Shown: positions 6,046 through 12,090 of the stretch, piece after piece
Position numbering within the stretch: position 1 is the first letter of the stretch
Layout: each line of letters opens with the position of its first letter
DNA from: Geobacter sp. UBA6802
GTDB taxonomy: Bacteria > Desulfobacterota > Desulfuromonadia > Geobacterales > Pseudopelobacteraceae
Assembly (NCBI GenBank): GCA_002452325.1
Contig: DKFG01000011.1
Span: 1 to 13,316, forward strand
Length of the DNA stretch: 13,316 nucleotides
Direction of reading: 5' to 3'
Translations under genes and position numbers: made by a program
Notes under the pieces: generated by a model
The model's database searches: none
The model's input: the letters and a program-made list of their open reading frames with translations, nothing else
What the model was told of the DNA's origin: nothing

Positions 6046-6888
6046 TCCTGTTTGCATGTTCAGTTGATCCCATTTCGACCACATGCAGTCAGGTGATATC
6101 GTTGAATAGCTGATGCGGTCAGGGATACTGACCAAATTAGTACCGCCATCGCCGCCGAGCGGCTCAGGCGGTTTCCCACATTTGACAGGTTTAGTTTTCC
6201 CACCCCAACCATCCTTGGAAAAAACATGCAGGGAGTCATAGAGGCGAGCAGCCCACATAGGCAAGGGGGACACGTCCTTTTTTACAACGTTTGATGCACC
6301 AGGACCGAGACCAGCATACCGATAGACGATGAGGAACGCAGGGATAGGGGAGAGAGGCAGGCCGACAATGGGTATACGGAGTTTTTGCAGGTTGCGGAAA
6401 CGGGCCTCATACTCGATAAGGGGCCGAATTTGGGAATCTACCATGTCAATAGCATGAGCGATCAATAAAACATTCCAACCGAGTTTCCGCGACTGAGTAA
6501 AAAATTCGATCCATTGCATATTTTCATGCCATTCTCGAGAGTTGAATATTAGTTGACACTCGTCGAGGATCAGGAGCCCTTGCCCCTCTTGATATTTACC
6601 GGCAACGGTCTCAAGTTGACGACAGGCGAGCCCCTTAACATCGATTTGCTTGACTGCGTGCAGTGAATCAACACGGAAATGACGGGAGTAGTGGCTTAAA
6701 GCGTTTTTGTGGCGTATCGCAGGGAAAAATTTACCTGAAAACGAATGCCGCGCCAGTTCGTCGGCCCAACCGTCAACAAGGCTAAAATTTGTTGCTACTA
6801 CTCCACCATTTTTGAGGTGATCGAATGCCATTGCTACAGCTGTGGCACTTTTACCCGATCCAAGGGTGCCTTGCAGAATTGTAATCAT
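6040..6888 (-). CDS. zot: Zot-like phage assembly ATPase (pI family)
   Basis: This is the inner-membrane morphogenesis ATPase of filamentous phages (pI of Ff, Zot of CTXphi), which drives extrusion of the virion. Walker A GTLGSGKS lies at residues 7-14 and Walker B LLILDE at 105-110, followed by CQLIF and a sensor-like SRKLGWNVLLIAHAIDMVDS region (133-152). The 282-aa length is short for the family. A hydrophobic stretch at about 172-190 (IPIVGLPLSPIPAFLIVYR) may be the membrane segment, though it is weaker than usual. The C-terminal tail of about 90 residues is Gly/Pro-rich. AGGTGA precedes the ATG, and the gene follows the pVI-like gene after four bases. It is the last gene of the operon. 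Confidence 0.9.
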   Translation of the reverse strand: MITILQGTLGSGKSATAVAMAFDHLKNGGVVATNFSLVDGWADELARHSFSGKFFPAIRHKNALSHYSRHFRVDSLHAVKQIDVKGLACRQLETVAGKYQEGQGLLILDECQLIFNSREWHENMQWIEFFTQSRKLGWNVLLIAHAIDMVDSQIRPLIEYEARFRNLQKLRIPIVGLPLSPIPAFLIVYRYAGLGPGASNVVKKDVSPLPMWAARLYDSLHVFSKDGWGGKTKPVKCGKPPEPLGGDGGTNLVSIPDRISYSTISPDCMWSKWDQLNMQTGL

Positions 6889-6892
6889 CTTG

Positions 6893-7213
6893 TCACCTAA
6901 ATAACTTTGTCCAGCGCATAATTGGTGCTACGGCGTTAAATGTCAGGATTCCAAAAATCATCATGACCATGATGTCAACGAAGAAGCTGATAGGCAAAAG
7001 CCAGTTGAGTACGTTAACGAATGGTACGGACTCAATCAGCTGACCGGGAGTTGGGCAGGTATAGGTGGGAAGTATACCGATTGCGACATCAGCAGCAGCG
7101 GCAATAGCCTCAATCATTTTGTTCACAATGGTGATCATAAGATTGTGGAACAGGATGATCAGGGTCTGAAATGCGAGCCATAGCCAGTCGGCGAATTTTG
7201 ATAAATTCAACAT
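6893..7213 (-). CDS. Minor coat protein, pVI-like (DUF2523-type)
   Basis: 106 aa from the ATG at 7213, which overlaps the adhesin stop by one base (TAATG); a GTG at 7222 would add three residues. The protein is mostly hydrophobic: membrane segments are likely at about 10-33 (WLWLAFQTLIILFHNLMITI), about 38-50, and about 68-94 (VLNWLLPISFFVDIMVMMIF, then GILTFNA). A short basic tail ends in RWTKLFR. Size, topology and position between the adhesin and Zot match pVI, which sits at the adhesin end of the particle. It waits in the inner membrane before assembly. Confidence 0.8.
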   Translation of the reverse strand: MLNLSKFADWLWLAFQTLIILFHNLMITIVNKMIEAIAAAADVAIGILPTYTCPTPGQLIESVPFVNVLNWLLPISFFVDIMVMMIFGILTFNAVAPIMRWTKLFR

Positions 7214-8559
7214 TAGTGCCACCGCCTGATAAGAAACATGGTGCAGTAAGCGAGAAACGACATACCGATCAGAACGCGAACAAATTGTGCTATTCCATCA
7301 AAGCGGGAGAGATCAAAAGTCCACGTGTAGTTAAACGGAGCGGGAAAGGCTATTTGGAACACTGGTGTTTGAGGTTCGGCGATCAGGCTAGTAGCAAACT
7401 CCTGTAAGGTCGCCAGGAGTGAAAAAGGAAATTTACTCCCAAGGTCTCTACCCATATCAACCAGGGGTTGATAGTTTATTTCAAGTAGTTCTGGTGGTGA
7501 AGGAGGGGTCAACACAAAATCTTCTTCGGCTTTTTCTTCAAGGGCTTTTTCTTCTTCTTCGGCCTTTTTGAGATCCTCGGTTGCAATAACGGCCTCAGCT
7601 TCGGCCAGATCGGCCTTAGCTTTATTGAGAGCGTCAAGGTTTTCTTGGGTCGGGTTGGCGTCGTATGCGGCTTGTTTGGAGGCTACGACATCAGCAAGTG
7701 ACTGTGCTTTGGTGTTATTGGCTGATGATATAGCATCAGAAGCAAGTTGTTTTTTGGCGTTGAGCATATCAGTTTGCAACGTAGACGGCAGCTGCAGCAA
7801 ACCAGGGTTAGCAGCAATGAACTTATCAACATCAGCTAACACCTGAGGATATAGGTCATCAAGCGAGGGTGAATTTAAGTGTGATACTGTATCAGCAATG
7901 GGTTGATTTTCTATAGCTTCAGGAATAGCAGCTATTTCCGCTTCGGTCGCTAACCTTATTGATTGCCTACAGATCAGAACACCAGCGCCGTTATCAGGTC
8001 CGCAAACGTAAAAATGCTGAATACTTTCGCTGCATGATTTACCTGTTGCATGGGTAAAACAGAGCCCATCAGCGGGCACGTTTGGTCCGTTTTGGCGTGT
8101 AAAACTCAAGCCAGTGGAGGACGTGGGTACATAGTATTTTCCAGATCCTTCACCTGCTCCCTCGTATACTGCCGGCATAGGCATAGGATTGTTAGCAGAA
8201 TCAGGTGCATCCTTTTTTATCTTATACAAAGCGGCACTTAATGCAGGATATTGTGTTGATTTAGGGGCTATTAATCCCCTTAGATCATCATATGCAAGAT
8301 ACCCAGTTACACCAATAGCGGCAGCGGTGCCGATTTTGGCGAGTCCGTGCCTATAGATACCATAATTGTCAGCACGTCCCATTTTGGGAACGTTTGATGT
8401 TGATGATGACGGGAACAGAAACGTTGAACCGGCAATGAGAAGGGGAGGAAGTAGCAACTCTGCAGCAGTCAGGGCAAGAGGAGCAACAGCAACGGCAGGG
8501 GTTACCAGCGACAGCATGAGGGCGAAACCTGCTACTATTTTGATGATGTATTTGTTCAT
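7213..8559 (-). CDS. pIII/TspB-like adsorption protein
   Basis: This 448-aa protein is the probable tip protein that binds the host receptor. A Sec signal peptide spans about 1-24 (IIKIVAGFALMLSLVTPAVA), and hydrophobic runs follow at 26-49 and 76-90. Four cysteines at 167, 176, 186 and 197 could form two disulfides in a small exposed domain. Residues about 262-348 are Ala/Lys/Glu-rich and probably helical or coiled-coil. A Pro-rich hinge (TPPSPPELLE) precedes a C-terminal membrane anchor (about 424-443) ending in RRWH. This order, and the place between major coat and pVI-like genes, match TspB/pIII proteins of other inoviruses. The receptor, probably a pilus and/or TolA, cannot be inferred. 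Confidence 0.83.
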   Translation of the reverse strand: MNKYIIKIVAGFALMLSLVTPAVAVAPLALTAAELLLPPLLIAGSTFLFPSSSTSNVPKMGRADNYGIYRHGLAKIGTAAAIGVTGYLAYDDLRGLIAPKSTQYPALSAALYKIKKDAPDSANNPMPMPAVYEGAGEGSGKYYVPTSSTGLSFTRQNGPNVPADGLCFTHATGKSCSESIQHFYVCGPDNGAGVLICRQSIRLATEAEIAAIPEAIENQPIADTVSHLNSPSLDDLYPQVLADVDKFIAANPGLLQLPSTLQTDMLNAKKQLASDAISSANNTKAQSLADVVASKQAAYDANPTQENLDALNKAKADLAEAEAVIATEDLKKAEEEEKALEEKAEEDFVLTPPSPPELLEINYQPLVDMGRDLGSKFPFSLLATLQEFATSLIAEPQTPVFQIAFPAPFNYTWTFDLSRFDGIAQFVRVLIGMSFLAYCTMFLIRRWH

Positions 8560-8575
8560 GTATCACCAGCAAGAA

Positions 8576-8591
8576 GGGGGCCGAAGCCCCC
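8576..8591 (-). terminator. Terminator or attenuator after the major coat gene
   Basis: On the minus strand, GGGGGC-TTCG-GCCCCC forms a perfect six-pair stem with a stable TTCG tetraloop, followed by TTCTT. It lies in the only sizeable gap of the structural operon, between the coat gene (ends 8625) and the adhesin gene (starts 8559). A second hairpin, TGCAGG/CCTGCA, occupies 8602-8618. In Ff phages a terminator at this same place makes coat mRNA far more abundant than adhesin mRNA. The U-tract is poor, so it may only partly terminate or may act by stabilising the coat mRNA. Confidence 0.65.
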
Positions 8592-8624
8592 GATACTACA
8601 GTGCAGGAACCCCCTGCATGAGGT

Positions 8625-8765
8625 TTAACCCCGGCTGAAGGATTTGAAAAAACGATAGCCGTACTTGACACCAAGGATGATACCCGCAACGCCCAGCGCA
8701 GCAGTAAGCGCGGGGGTCAGTTGAGCGGTAATCTCGGTTACGATACCAGCATAATCAACAGTCAT
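8625..8765 (-). CDS. Major coat protein, leaderless Pf3-like (pVIII)
   Basis: A 46-aa protein (MTVDYAGIVTEITAQLTPAL, then TAALGVAGIILGVKYGYRFF and KSFSRG). An acidic amphipathic N-terminus (D4, E11) leads into one hydrophobic segment (about 17-33) and a basic C-terminus (K34, R38, K41, R45) that would contact phage DNA. There is no signal peptide. Size and layout resemble the 44-aa coat of phage Pf3, which is made without a leader and inserted with YidC. The ATG at 8765 has a strong AAAGGAG. An open frame extends upstream to 8915 but overlaps the neighbouring small gene and is unlikely to be used. The downstream terminator-like hairpin also fits the most highly expressed gene. Confidence 0.85.
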   Translation of the reverse strand: MTVDYAGIVTEITAQLTPALTAALGVAGIILGVKYGYRFFKSFSRG

Positions 8766-8780
8766 TTGTTTCTCCTTTCC

Positions 8781-8794
8781 GGCGGTTAACCGCC
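8781..8794. promoter_or_regulatory. 14-bp palindrome before the coat gene
   Basis: The perfect palindrome GGCGGTTAACCGCC lies 16 bases upstream of the coat start, directly ahead of its Shine-Dalgarno, and contains the TAA of the upstream 34-aa gene. As RNA it gives a five-pair stem with a TTAA loop. It may be an operator, an mRNA-stabilising 5' end or a processing site for coat mRNA. Confidence 0.4.
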
Positions 8795-8890
8795 TATTAT
8801 TGACTTCCACCCCAACCATAGACGGTTGGTTGTGTATGTTAAGACCCACACAGCAGCGCCAGCGCCTAGAAACATGATTGCAGTTGCCAT
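8786..8890 (-). CDS. 34-aa hydrophobic protein, pVII/pIX-like candidate
   Basis: Translation from the ATG at 8890 gives MATAIMFLGAGAAVWVLTYT, then TNRLWLGWKSIIGG and a TAA stop. It has one membrane-spanning segment (about 3-19) and a basic, Trp-rich C-terminus. Such 30-35-residue proteins cap the first-extruded end of Ff virions (pVII and pIX). GGAAGGG precedes the start, and the gene begins just past the stop of the upstream gene, so translational coupling is likely. Assignment as a cap protein rests on size, hydropathy and position; there is no sequence signature to confirm it. Confidence 0.72.
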   Translation of the reverse strand: MATAIMFLGAGAAVWVLTYTTNRLWLGWKSIIGG

Positions 8891-8892
8891 GG

Positions 8893-9111
8893 TTAGCCCT
8901 TCCAAGTTGTGGCAAAAATTAGAGCCCAGATGGAGCCGACAATTGACCAAGCGGCACCGGTGATTGTATTGACGAGCAGCAGAGTGTCAGCAGTGGGCGG
9001 TATATCCTCAGCAAAAACAGTGCTTGCCACGAATAGAGAGGCAGCGAATATCCAAATTGCAACTTTCCAAGGAGGCGAATGGACAAAGTATCTTTCTATA
9101 GTGGCAAGCAT
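8893..9111 (-). CDS. Small secreted/membrane structural protein with signal peptide
   Basis: 72 aa from the ATG at 9111. The frame is open to 9153, but that start would overlap the upstream gene, while 9111 lies just after its stop codon and has AAGG ahead of it. A signal peptide (KVAIWIFAASLFVASTVFA) is predicted with cleavage near residue 34, before EDIPP. The mature 38 residues have an acidic start, a hydrophobic span (GAAWSIVGSIWALIFA) and a WKG end. This is the shape of a minor or alternative coat protein (pVIII, or a pIX-type with leader). I do not recognise a specific family. Confidence 0.7.
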   Translation of the reverse strand: MLATIERYFVHSPPWKVAIWIFAASLFVASTVFAEDIPPTADTLLLVNTITGAAWSIVGSIWALIFATTWKG

Positions 9112-9115
9112 GGTT

Positions 9116-9319
9116 TCAGGCCTTGGGTGCAAAGCAAAAATCATCGGTTTCAACGATGCGGTCGTGAACGCCAGTGCCCTGAAGATCAGATTCTTGCTTA
9201 CTGAAAATCTTAATTACGCATTTATCCCCGGCGTGGTCCAGTACCAGAAATTGACGAATGTAACCCTTTGCGGTTGACTGGATTGTACCGAGCGGTTCTG
9301 ATTTTACCTTGACTTTCAT
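9116..9319 (-). CDS. Candidate ssDNA-binding protein (pV analogue)
   Basis: 67 aa: MKVKVKSEPLGTIQSTAKGY, IRQFLVLDHAGDKCVIKIFS, then a short tail. Short alternating beta-strands, basic N-terminus, size, and place between Rep and the coat genes match pV-type proteins. Those are small OB-fold dimers that coat the new single strand and switch replication towards packaging. AAAGGAAA precedes the ATG. No pV signature is visible beyond this general shape, so the call is positional. About 145 bp without genes separate it from the 140-aa gene upstream; a promoter could lie there, but I see no clear one. Confidence 0.55.
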   Translation of the reverse strand: MKVKVKSEPLGTIQSTAKGYIRQFLVLDHAGDKCVIKIFSKQESDLQGTGVHDRIVETDDFCFAPKA

Positions 9320-9465
9320 GTTGATGTTTCCTTTCGTTGGGCCAATTGCCCCTCTGTTATAGTTTGTGATGGCAACAGCTTTGAGTTTTACCGGGACCCA
9401 TAGGCTTGTGCGGGTTAATCCGAACCATCACTGCATGTGACGCTAATGCAAACGGAAAAACGTCC

Positions 9466-9888
9466 CTAGAAGTTTTTTTTGTAAAATCCATTTTTTTTCA
9501 ACTCGCCTGATTTTGTTAGGATTTCCTTTACTGAATCATAGGAGGCGTTAGGATAGTTACGTTTTATTTCCTTGAGTGTGGCGGATATCAGGGGTCGGGC
9601 CTCCTGTCCGGTTTCACGGCGTAGCAGTTTGAACGTGTCGATCACAGCACTGGTGAATTCGGCGTAGTATTTGGCCCCTGATTCCCTCATTTGATCCTGA
9701 CGAGTGTAGGCGAGGGCAACCCTTGCTTTACTGTTGATGACAGTGAAAAAACTAGAAAGGCTGTTCAACATCTGCAGAAAACAGCGGACGTGTACGGCCT
9801 CTATTTCGATAGTCAGAGAAACCTTGCCGTCAGGGGCAGGCTGGACGTCGAATGGAAAATGGTTTTGTAGATCGTAGTAGCTGCTCAT
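9466..9888 (-). CDS. Hypothetical phage protein, 140 aa
   Basis: I do not recognise the family. The protein appears soluble and mostly helical: a mixed N-terminus (MSSYYDLQNHFPFDVQPAPD) with a beta-like segment (KVSLTIEIEAVHVRCFLQML), then a charged helical middle and a very basic end (KKNGFYKKNF) with no signal or membrane segment. AGAGGTG lies just before the ATG, and the gene starts 12 bases after rep, so the two are co-translated. Its place between Rep and the ssDNA-binding candidate suggests a role in replication control or copy number. That is inference from position. Confidence 0.65.
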   Translation of the reverse strand: MSSYYDLQNHFPFDVQPAPDGKVSLTIEIEAVHVRCFLQMLNSLSSFFTVINSKARVALAYTRQDQMRESGAKYYAEFTSAVIDTFKLLRRETGQEARPLISATLKEIKRNYPNASYDSVKEILTKSGELKKNGFYKKNF

Positions 9889-9899
9889 ATTTGCACCTC

Positions 9900-10910
9900 T
9901 CAGAATGGTAGTTCGGTTGCTAACCGAGTGTTGAGTATTATCTGGTCATGTTTTGTGGTCATACGGCGGTTGCCGTCTGTGATTACATCACGCATAAAAT
10001 CGGCAAATGCGGGGAATCCAACGGCTTTTTTAATCATAGCGAGGGTAGGGGCGTATTGTTTTTTGATGTAGTCCTGTACCTCGGAAATCAATTTCTTGGC
10101 CTTTTGAGTGGTGAGTTTGAGTTTTTCAGTGTGTTGGAGCCATGCAGACCACCACGGTAGGGGGGTGCAACGGGATTTGTTGGAATCATCACGATTTATG
10201 AACGTGAGGTATTGGTTGATGATACCAACTGCTACGTGGCCGAGGTTCTGACGGGTCAGAATTGCATCTGCTGCCATGTTGGCCCGTTCGTCGCGTAGTT
10301 GGAGTTCGAAACGGAGCCACGGGGTATCGAGGTTCATTTGGGCGGATTTGTCGTATATACGGAACATTACGCGAGAGCTGCCAGAGCCAAAATAGCGCGT
10401 TTGTGAGTGGTTTTTAAGGCCATCGGCGGTCATGTCTGACGCGGTTGTTTGTCGGGTTTTGGTGAATTGTGAGCGGTAGCGGCCATGCCGTAGAGCGTAG
10501 TTGATTTGACCAAGTTTTAGGGATTCGTCAACGGTATCAATGGCTATGTCAAGGCGCGTGAGTTTTGAATTTTCTATCTGTATCAGGGCGATTAGGTCTA
10601 TCCAAGAGTGGTTGCCAGCTTCGTATTGACGGCATCCCTGACCGGACATTTCTATGTGACACCCCATATTTTCGGCTCCATCGTAGAAGATGGTGATGTG
10701 ACCGTACCTCAATGATTTTTTGTACCCCATGCCCCCGCGTTCGAGTTCGTCAAAAAGTCCTCTTTTTAAACCCATCATGTCTACAACCCTGAACGGGTCG
10801 GAGTGCGTGACAGTGAAAGCAAACCAATCAATAATACAACGGTTTTCAGGGGGGGCTGTAATTTGTGCCCCCGTGTTACTGGACGGGGGCTTGACGGTGG
10901 AAATGCTCAA
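9900..10910 (-). CDS. Rolling-circle replication initiator (Rep_trans type)
   Basis: This is the replication initiation factor of element B, which should nick the plus strand and start rolling-circle replication. Motifs, numbered from the TTG at 10910: IIDWFAFT (about 26-33), RLDIAIDTVDE (119-129), then YFGSGSSRVMFRIYDK (173-188), whose RIYDK holds the candidate catalytic tyrosine, and WLRFELQLRDE (198-208). No in-frame ATG lies upstream of IIDWFAFT, so the start is non-ATG. I chose TTG at 10910 because it overlaps the upstream stop (TTGA) with a GGGGGTG ahead; TTG at 10925 would add five residues. The origin hairpin lies inside codons 8-15 (PPSSNTGA). The family differs from the gpII-type Rep of element C. 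Confidence 0.87.
   Translation of the reverse strand: MSISTVKPPSSNTGAQITAPPENRCIIDWFAFTVTHSDPFRVVDMMGLKRGLFDELERGGMGYKKSLRYGHITIFYDGAENMGCHIEMSGQGCRQYEAGNHSWIDLIALIQIENSKLTRLDIAIDTVDESLKLGQINYALRHGRYRSQFTKTRQTTASDMTADGLKNHSQTRYFGSGSSRVMFRIYDKSAQMNLDTPWLRFELQLRDERANMAADAILTRQNLGHVAVGIINQYLTFINRDDSNKSRCTPLPWWSAWLQHTEKLKLTTQKAKKLISEVQDYIKKQYAPTLAMIKKAVGFPAFADFMRDVITDGNRRMTTKHDQIILNTRLATELPF
10867..10890. other. Putative double-strand origin hairpin of element B
   Basis: GCCCCCGT (10867-10874), loop GTTACTGG and ACGGGGGC (10883-10890) form a perfect eight-pair stem within the start of rep. It is identical to the hairpin in element A, and the conservation continues on the flanks (GTAATTTGT here, GTAAATTGT there). 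A Rep that nicks inside its own gene would act at this site. Nicking within the loop is inferred. Confidence 0.65.
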
Positions 10911-11437
10911 CGGACACCCCCACAACGTTTAGCCAGGTCAACAAGCCACTGAGCAAAAGCAGGGGGAGTACGCTCACGTTCTGCTGTAGACATCATTTCA
11001 ACAGTTTTAAGAGGATAGTTTAAAGATAAAGGGAACTGAACAGATGAGCGAGAAACACCGCAGACGTAAAGAAGAGTCGGCTTTAAACCAGAATGACCCC
11101 ACCAAGATTGATTGACACCCAGGACAAAACCGCCGAATTTATCTATTGAGCCAACACATGGAAGAGAATCAAATAATTTTGAACCTTTCGGATGTTCTAA
11201 AACACCACCATTTTTCCGCACCTGATCGACCGCATAAAATGCAAGTTCTTTTTCGCCAGGGCGAACACGAGTAGCCAAACTTGCAAGTTTACCCCACGAC
11301 CTGCAAGGGGGGTGACATACTACAGGTATCCCACCAGGGAAAGACAACGCATCACGTTCTAAATCGTAAACATCGCAACATGAAATAGACTTGTAAATGC
11401 TTGTTTTTCTTGCAAAAAGAACCGCAACGGTATGCAT
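10907..11437 (-). CDS. Cytosine-C5-methyltransferase-like phage protein
   Basis: 176 aa. The segment VVCHPPCRSWGKLASLATR (39-57) resembles motif IV of DNA cytosine methyltransferases (PC...S, catalytic Cys). VLEHPKGSKLF (79-89) resembles the following EN(V/P) motif with His in place of Asn. A later stretch, KPTLLYVCGV (119-128), resembles the substrate-domain side. The canonical N-terminal SAM loop (DLFAGxGG) is missing; the N-terminus instead has DVYDLERDAL. It could be a minimal or catalytically divergent methylase that protects phage DNA, or a non-enzymatic relative. The start overlaps the previous stop by one base (TAATG), and the end overlaps rep by four. Confidence 0.6.
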   Translation of the reverse strand: MHTVAVLFARKTSIYKSISCCDVYDLERDALSFPGGIPVVCHPPCRSWGKLASLATRVRPGEKELAFYAVDQVRKNGGVLEHPKGSKLFDSLPCVGSIDKFGGFVLGVNQSWWGHSGLKPTLLYVCGVSRSSVQFPLSLNYPLKTVEMMSTAERERTPPAFAQWLVDLAKRCGGVR

Positions 11438-11781
11438 TACAGCACCTCCCTGAAGTCAAAGGAGGTTTCAGGAATAAGAAACAGGTCCAATTGTTTGGAA
11501 TCTTTGGGTTTTTTCGGTGATTTGCGAATTTTTCCGTTTGGATGAAGGTTTTCGAAAGCTCGGGCGTTCCCCCCCGATAAGGCCGGGGGGGCGGGCTCGG
11601 CGTGAATCAAGCCAACCGGTGGAGCTGGTTGTCTTGACCCTTCGGGCTTGATCCCTAACGCAAAGGCAACACCGCAGGCAGTGCAGGTGCCTGCATCGAG
11701 ACGGACAAAACAATGGCATTGAGGGCAACGAGGACGGTCAGAGAGGGTGACGATACGAACAGCGGTTGAGGTAATGGACAT
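11437..11781 (-). CDS. Zinc-ribbon protein, first gene of the element B operon
   Basis: 114 aa from the ATG at 11781; a GTG at 11790 is in frame, but its codon overlaps the GGAGGTG that serves the ATG. Two CxxC knuckles near the N-terminus (RCPQCHCFVRLDAGTCTACG) form a zinc ribbon. A Pro/Ala-rich linker follows, then a basic stretch (GKIRKSPKKPKDSKQ) and an acidic or hydrophobic tail. It is probably a nucleic-acid-binding early protein; the target is unknown. As the first leftward gene, beginning 38 bp inside site 3, it would be the first expressed after circularisation. Its middle contains a strong GC hairpin (11569-11591). Confidence 0.72.
   Translation of the reverse strand: MSITSTAVRIVTLSDRPRCPQCHCFVRLDAGTCTACGVAFALGIKPEGSRQPAPPVGLIHAEPAPPALSGGNARAFENLHPNGKIRKSPKKPKDSKQLDLFLIPETSFDFREVL
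11569..11591. other. GC hairpin inside the zinc-ribbon gene
   Basis: CCCCCCCG (11569-11576), 7-nt loop ATAAGGC, CGGGGGGG (11584-11591): a perfect eight-pair stem. It resembles the origin hairpin in stem length and composition but has a different loop. It may be the single-strand origin, a packaging signal, or a transcription pause site within the gene. Confidence 0.45.
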
Positions 11782-11818
11782 TTGCAGCACCTCCGAGATT
11801 GAGATGCTGCATACTATA

Positions 11819-11846
11819 ATCGCCCATAAGATATATTATGTAAAGT
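11819..11846 (+). other. XerCD/dif site 3, near-canonical (B/C junction)
   Basis: XerC arm ATCGCCCATAA (11819-11829), centre GATATA (11830-11835), XerD arm TTATGTAAAGT (11836-11846). The XerD arm matches E. coli dif (TTATGTTAAAT) at 9 of 11 positions, and the XerC arm keeps the diagnostic CATAA end. It is the only one of the three sites with a full XerD arm, so it is the likely functional dif or rebuilt dif of this locus. Confidence 0.85.
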
Positions 11847-11865
11847 ACGATACAGGAGGCTGTAT

Positions 11866-12090
11866 ATGCAATTCAAAAAGTCATTTCTTGATGTTAGCCA
11901 ATATCTCAAAAAAGATTCATCTGGCACCATCACCGTAACTTTCACGACAAACGCCGGTGCCACAGAAACGCTTGCAGAATACCCTGTCAGCCCTAAAAAC
12001 TCATTGCTGATCTACTGCAACACTGACCCAGGGGAATCTATTCTCTCAGCCGTCAAAAGCCTTGAAGGTGCACACCATGACCTTACCTGA
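11866..12090 (+). CDS. Hypothetical protein of element C, 74 aa
   Basis: Begins MQFKKSFLDVSQYLKKD with an excellent Shine-Dalgarno (AGGAGG) about seven bases upstream. The middle (GTITVTFTTNAGATETLAEY) looks beta-stranded, and the protein is soluble with no signal peptide. A single-stranded-DNA-binding role is possible by size but no motif supports it. The next gene starts inside its 3' end (14-base overlap), so the three small genes are one operon. Its leader region lies within the XerCD site, and the AT-rich centre TATATTATG may double as a -10 region. Confidence 0.68.
   Translation: MQFKKSFLDVSQYLKKDSSGTITVTFTTNAGATETLAEYPVSPKNSLLIYCNTDPGESILSAVKSLEGAHHDLT

Larger units (their letters stand above)
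5523..11829. mobile_element. Element B: complete inovirus (filamentous phage) prophage
   Basis: A 6.3-kb unit between XerCD-like sites 2 and 3. The leftward operon has the standard filamentous phage modules: replication (Rep, ssDNA-binding candidate), structure (small hydrophobic proteins, major coat, adhesin, pVI-like) and assembly (Zot/pI). One rightward gene encodes a C4 zinc finger. No integrase or transposase is present, which fits use of host XerC/XerD at dif. No pIV-type secretin is present, so export would need a host secretin, as CTXphi does. I see no frameshift or stop in any gene, so the prophage may be active. Confidence 0.88.

Noticed and set aside
7568..7846. Long rightward frame inside the adhesin gene
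   Set aside because: Antisense shadow of the Ala/Glu/Lys-rich helical region; low-complexity codons keep the opposite frame open.
8625..8915. 96-codon version of the major coat protein
   Set aside because: The extra 50 residues overlap the 34-aa gene and look unlike a leader (Arg/Asn/Cys-rich); the internal ATG has a strong Shine-Dalgarno.
3770..11846. tRNA-type attachment site or CRISPR-like repeat interpretation of the three core copies
   Set aside because: No tRNA overlaps the cores, spacing is 1.7 and 6.3 kb, and the bases match XerCD arm layout, so dif integration explains them better.
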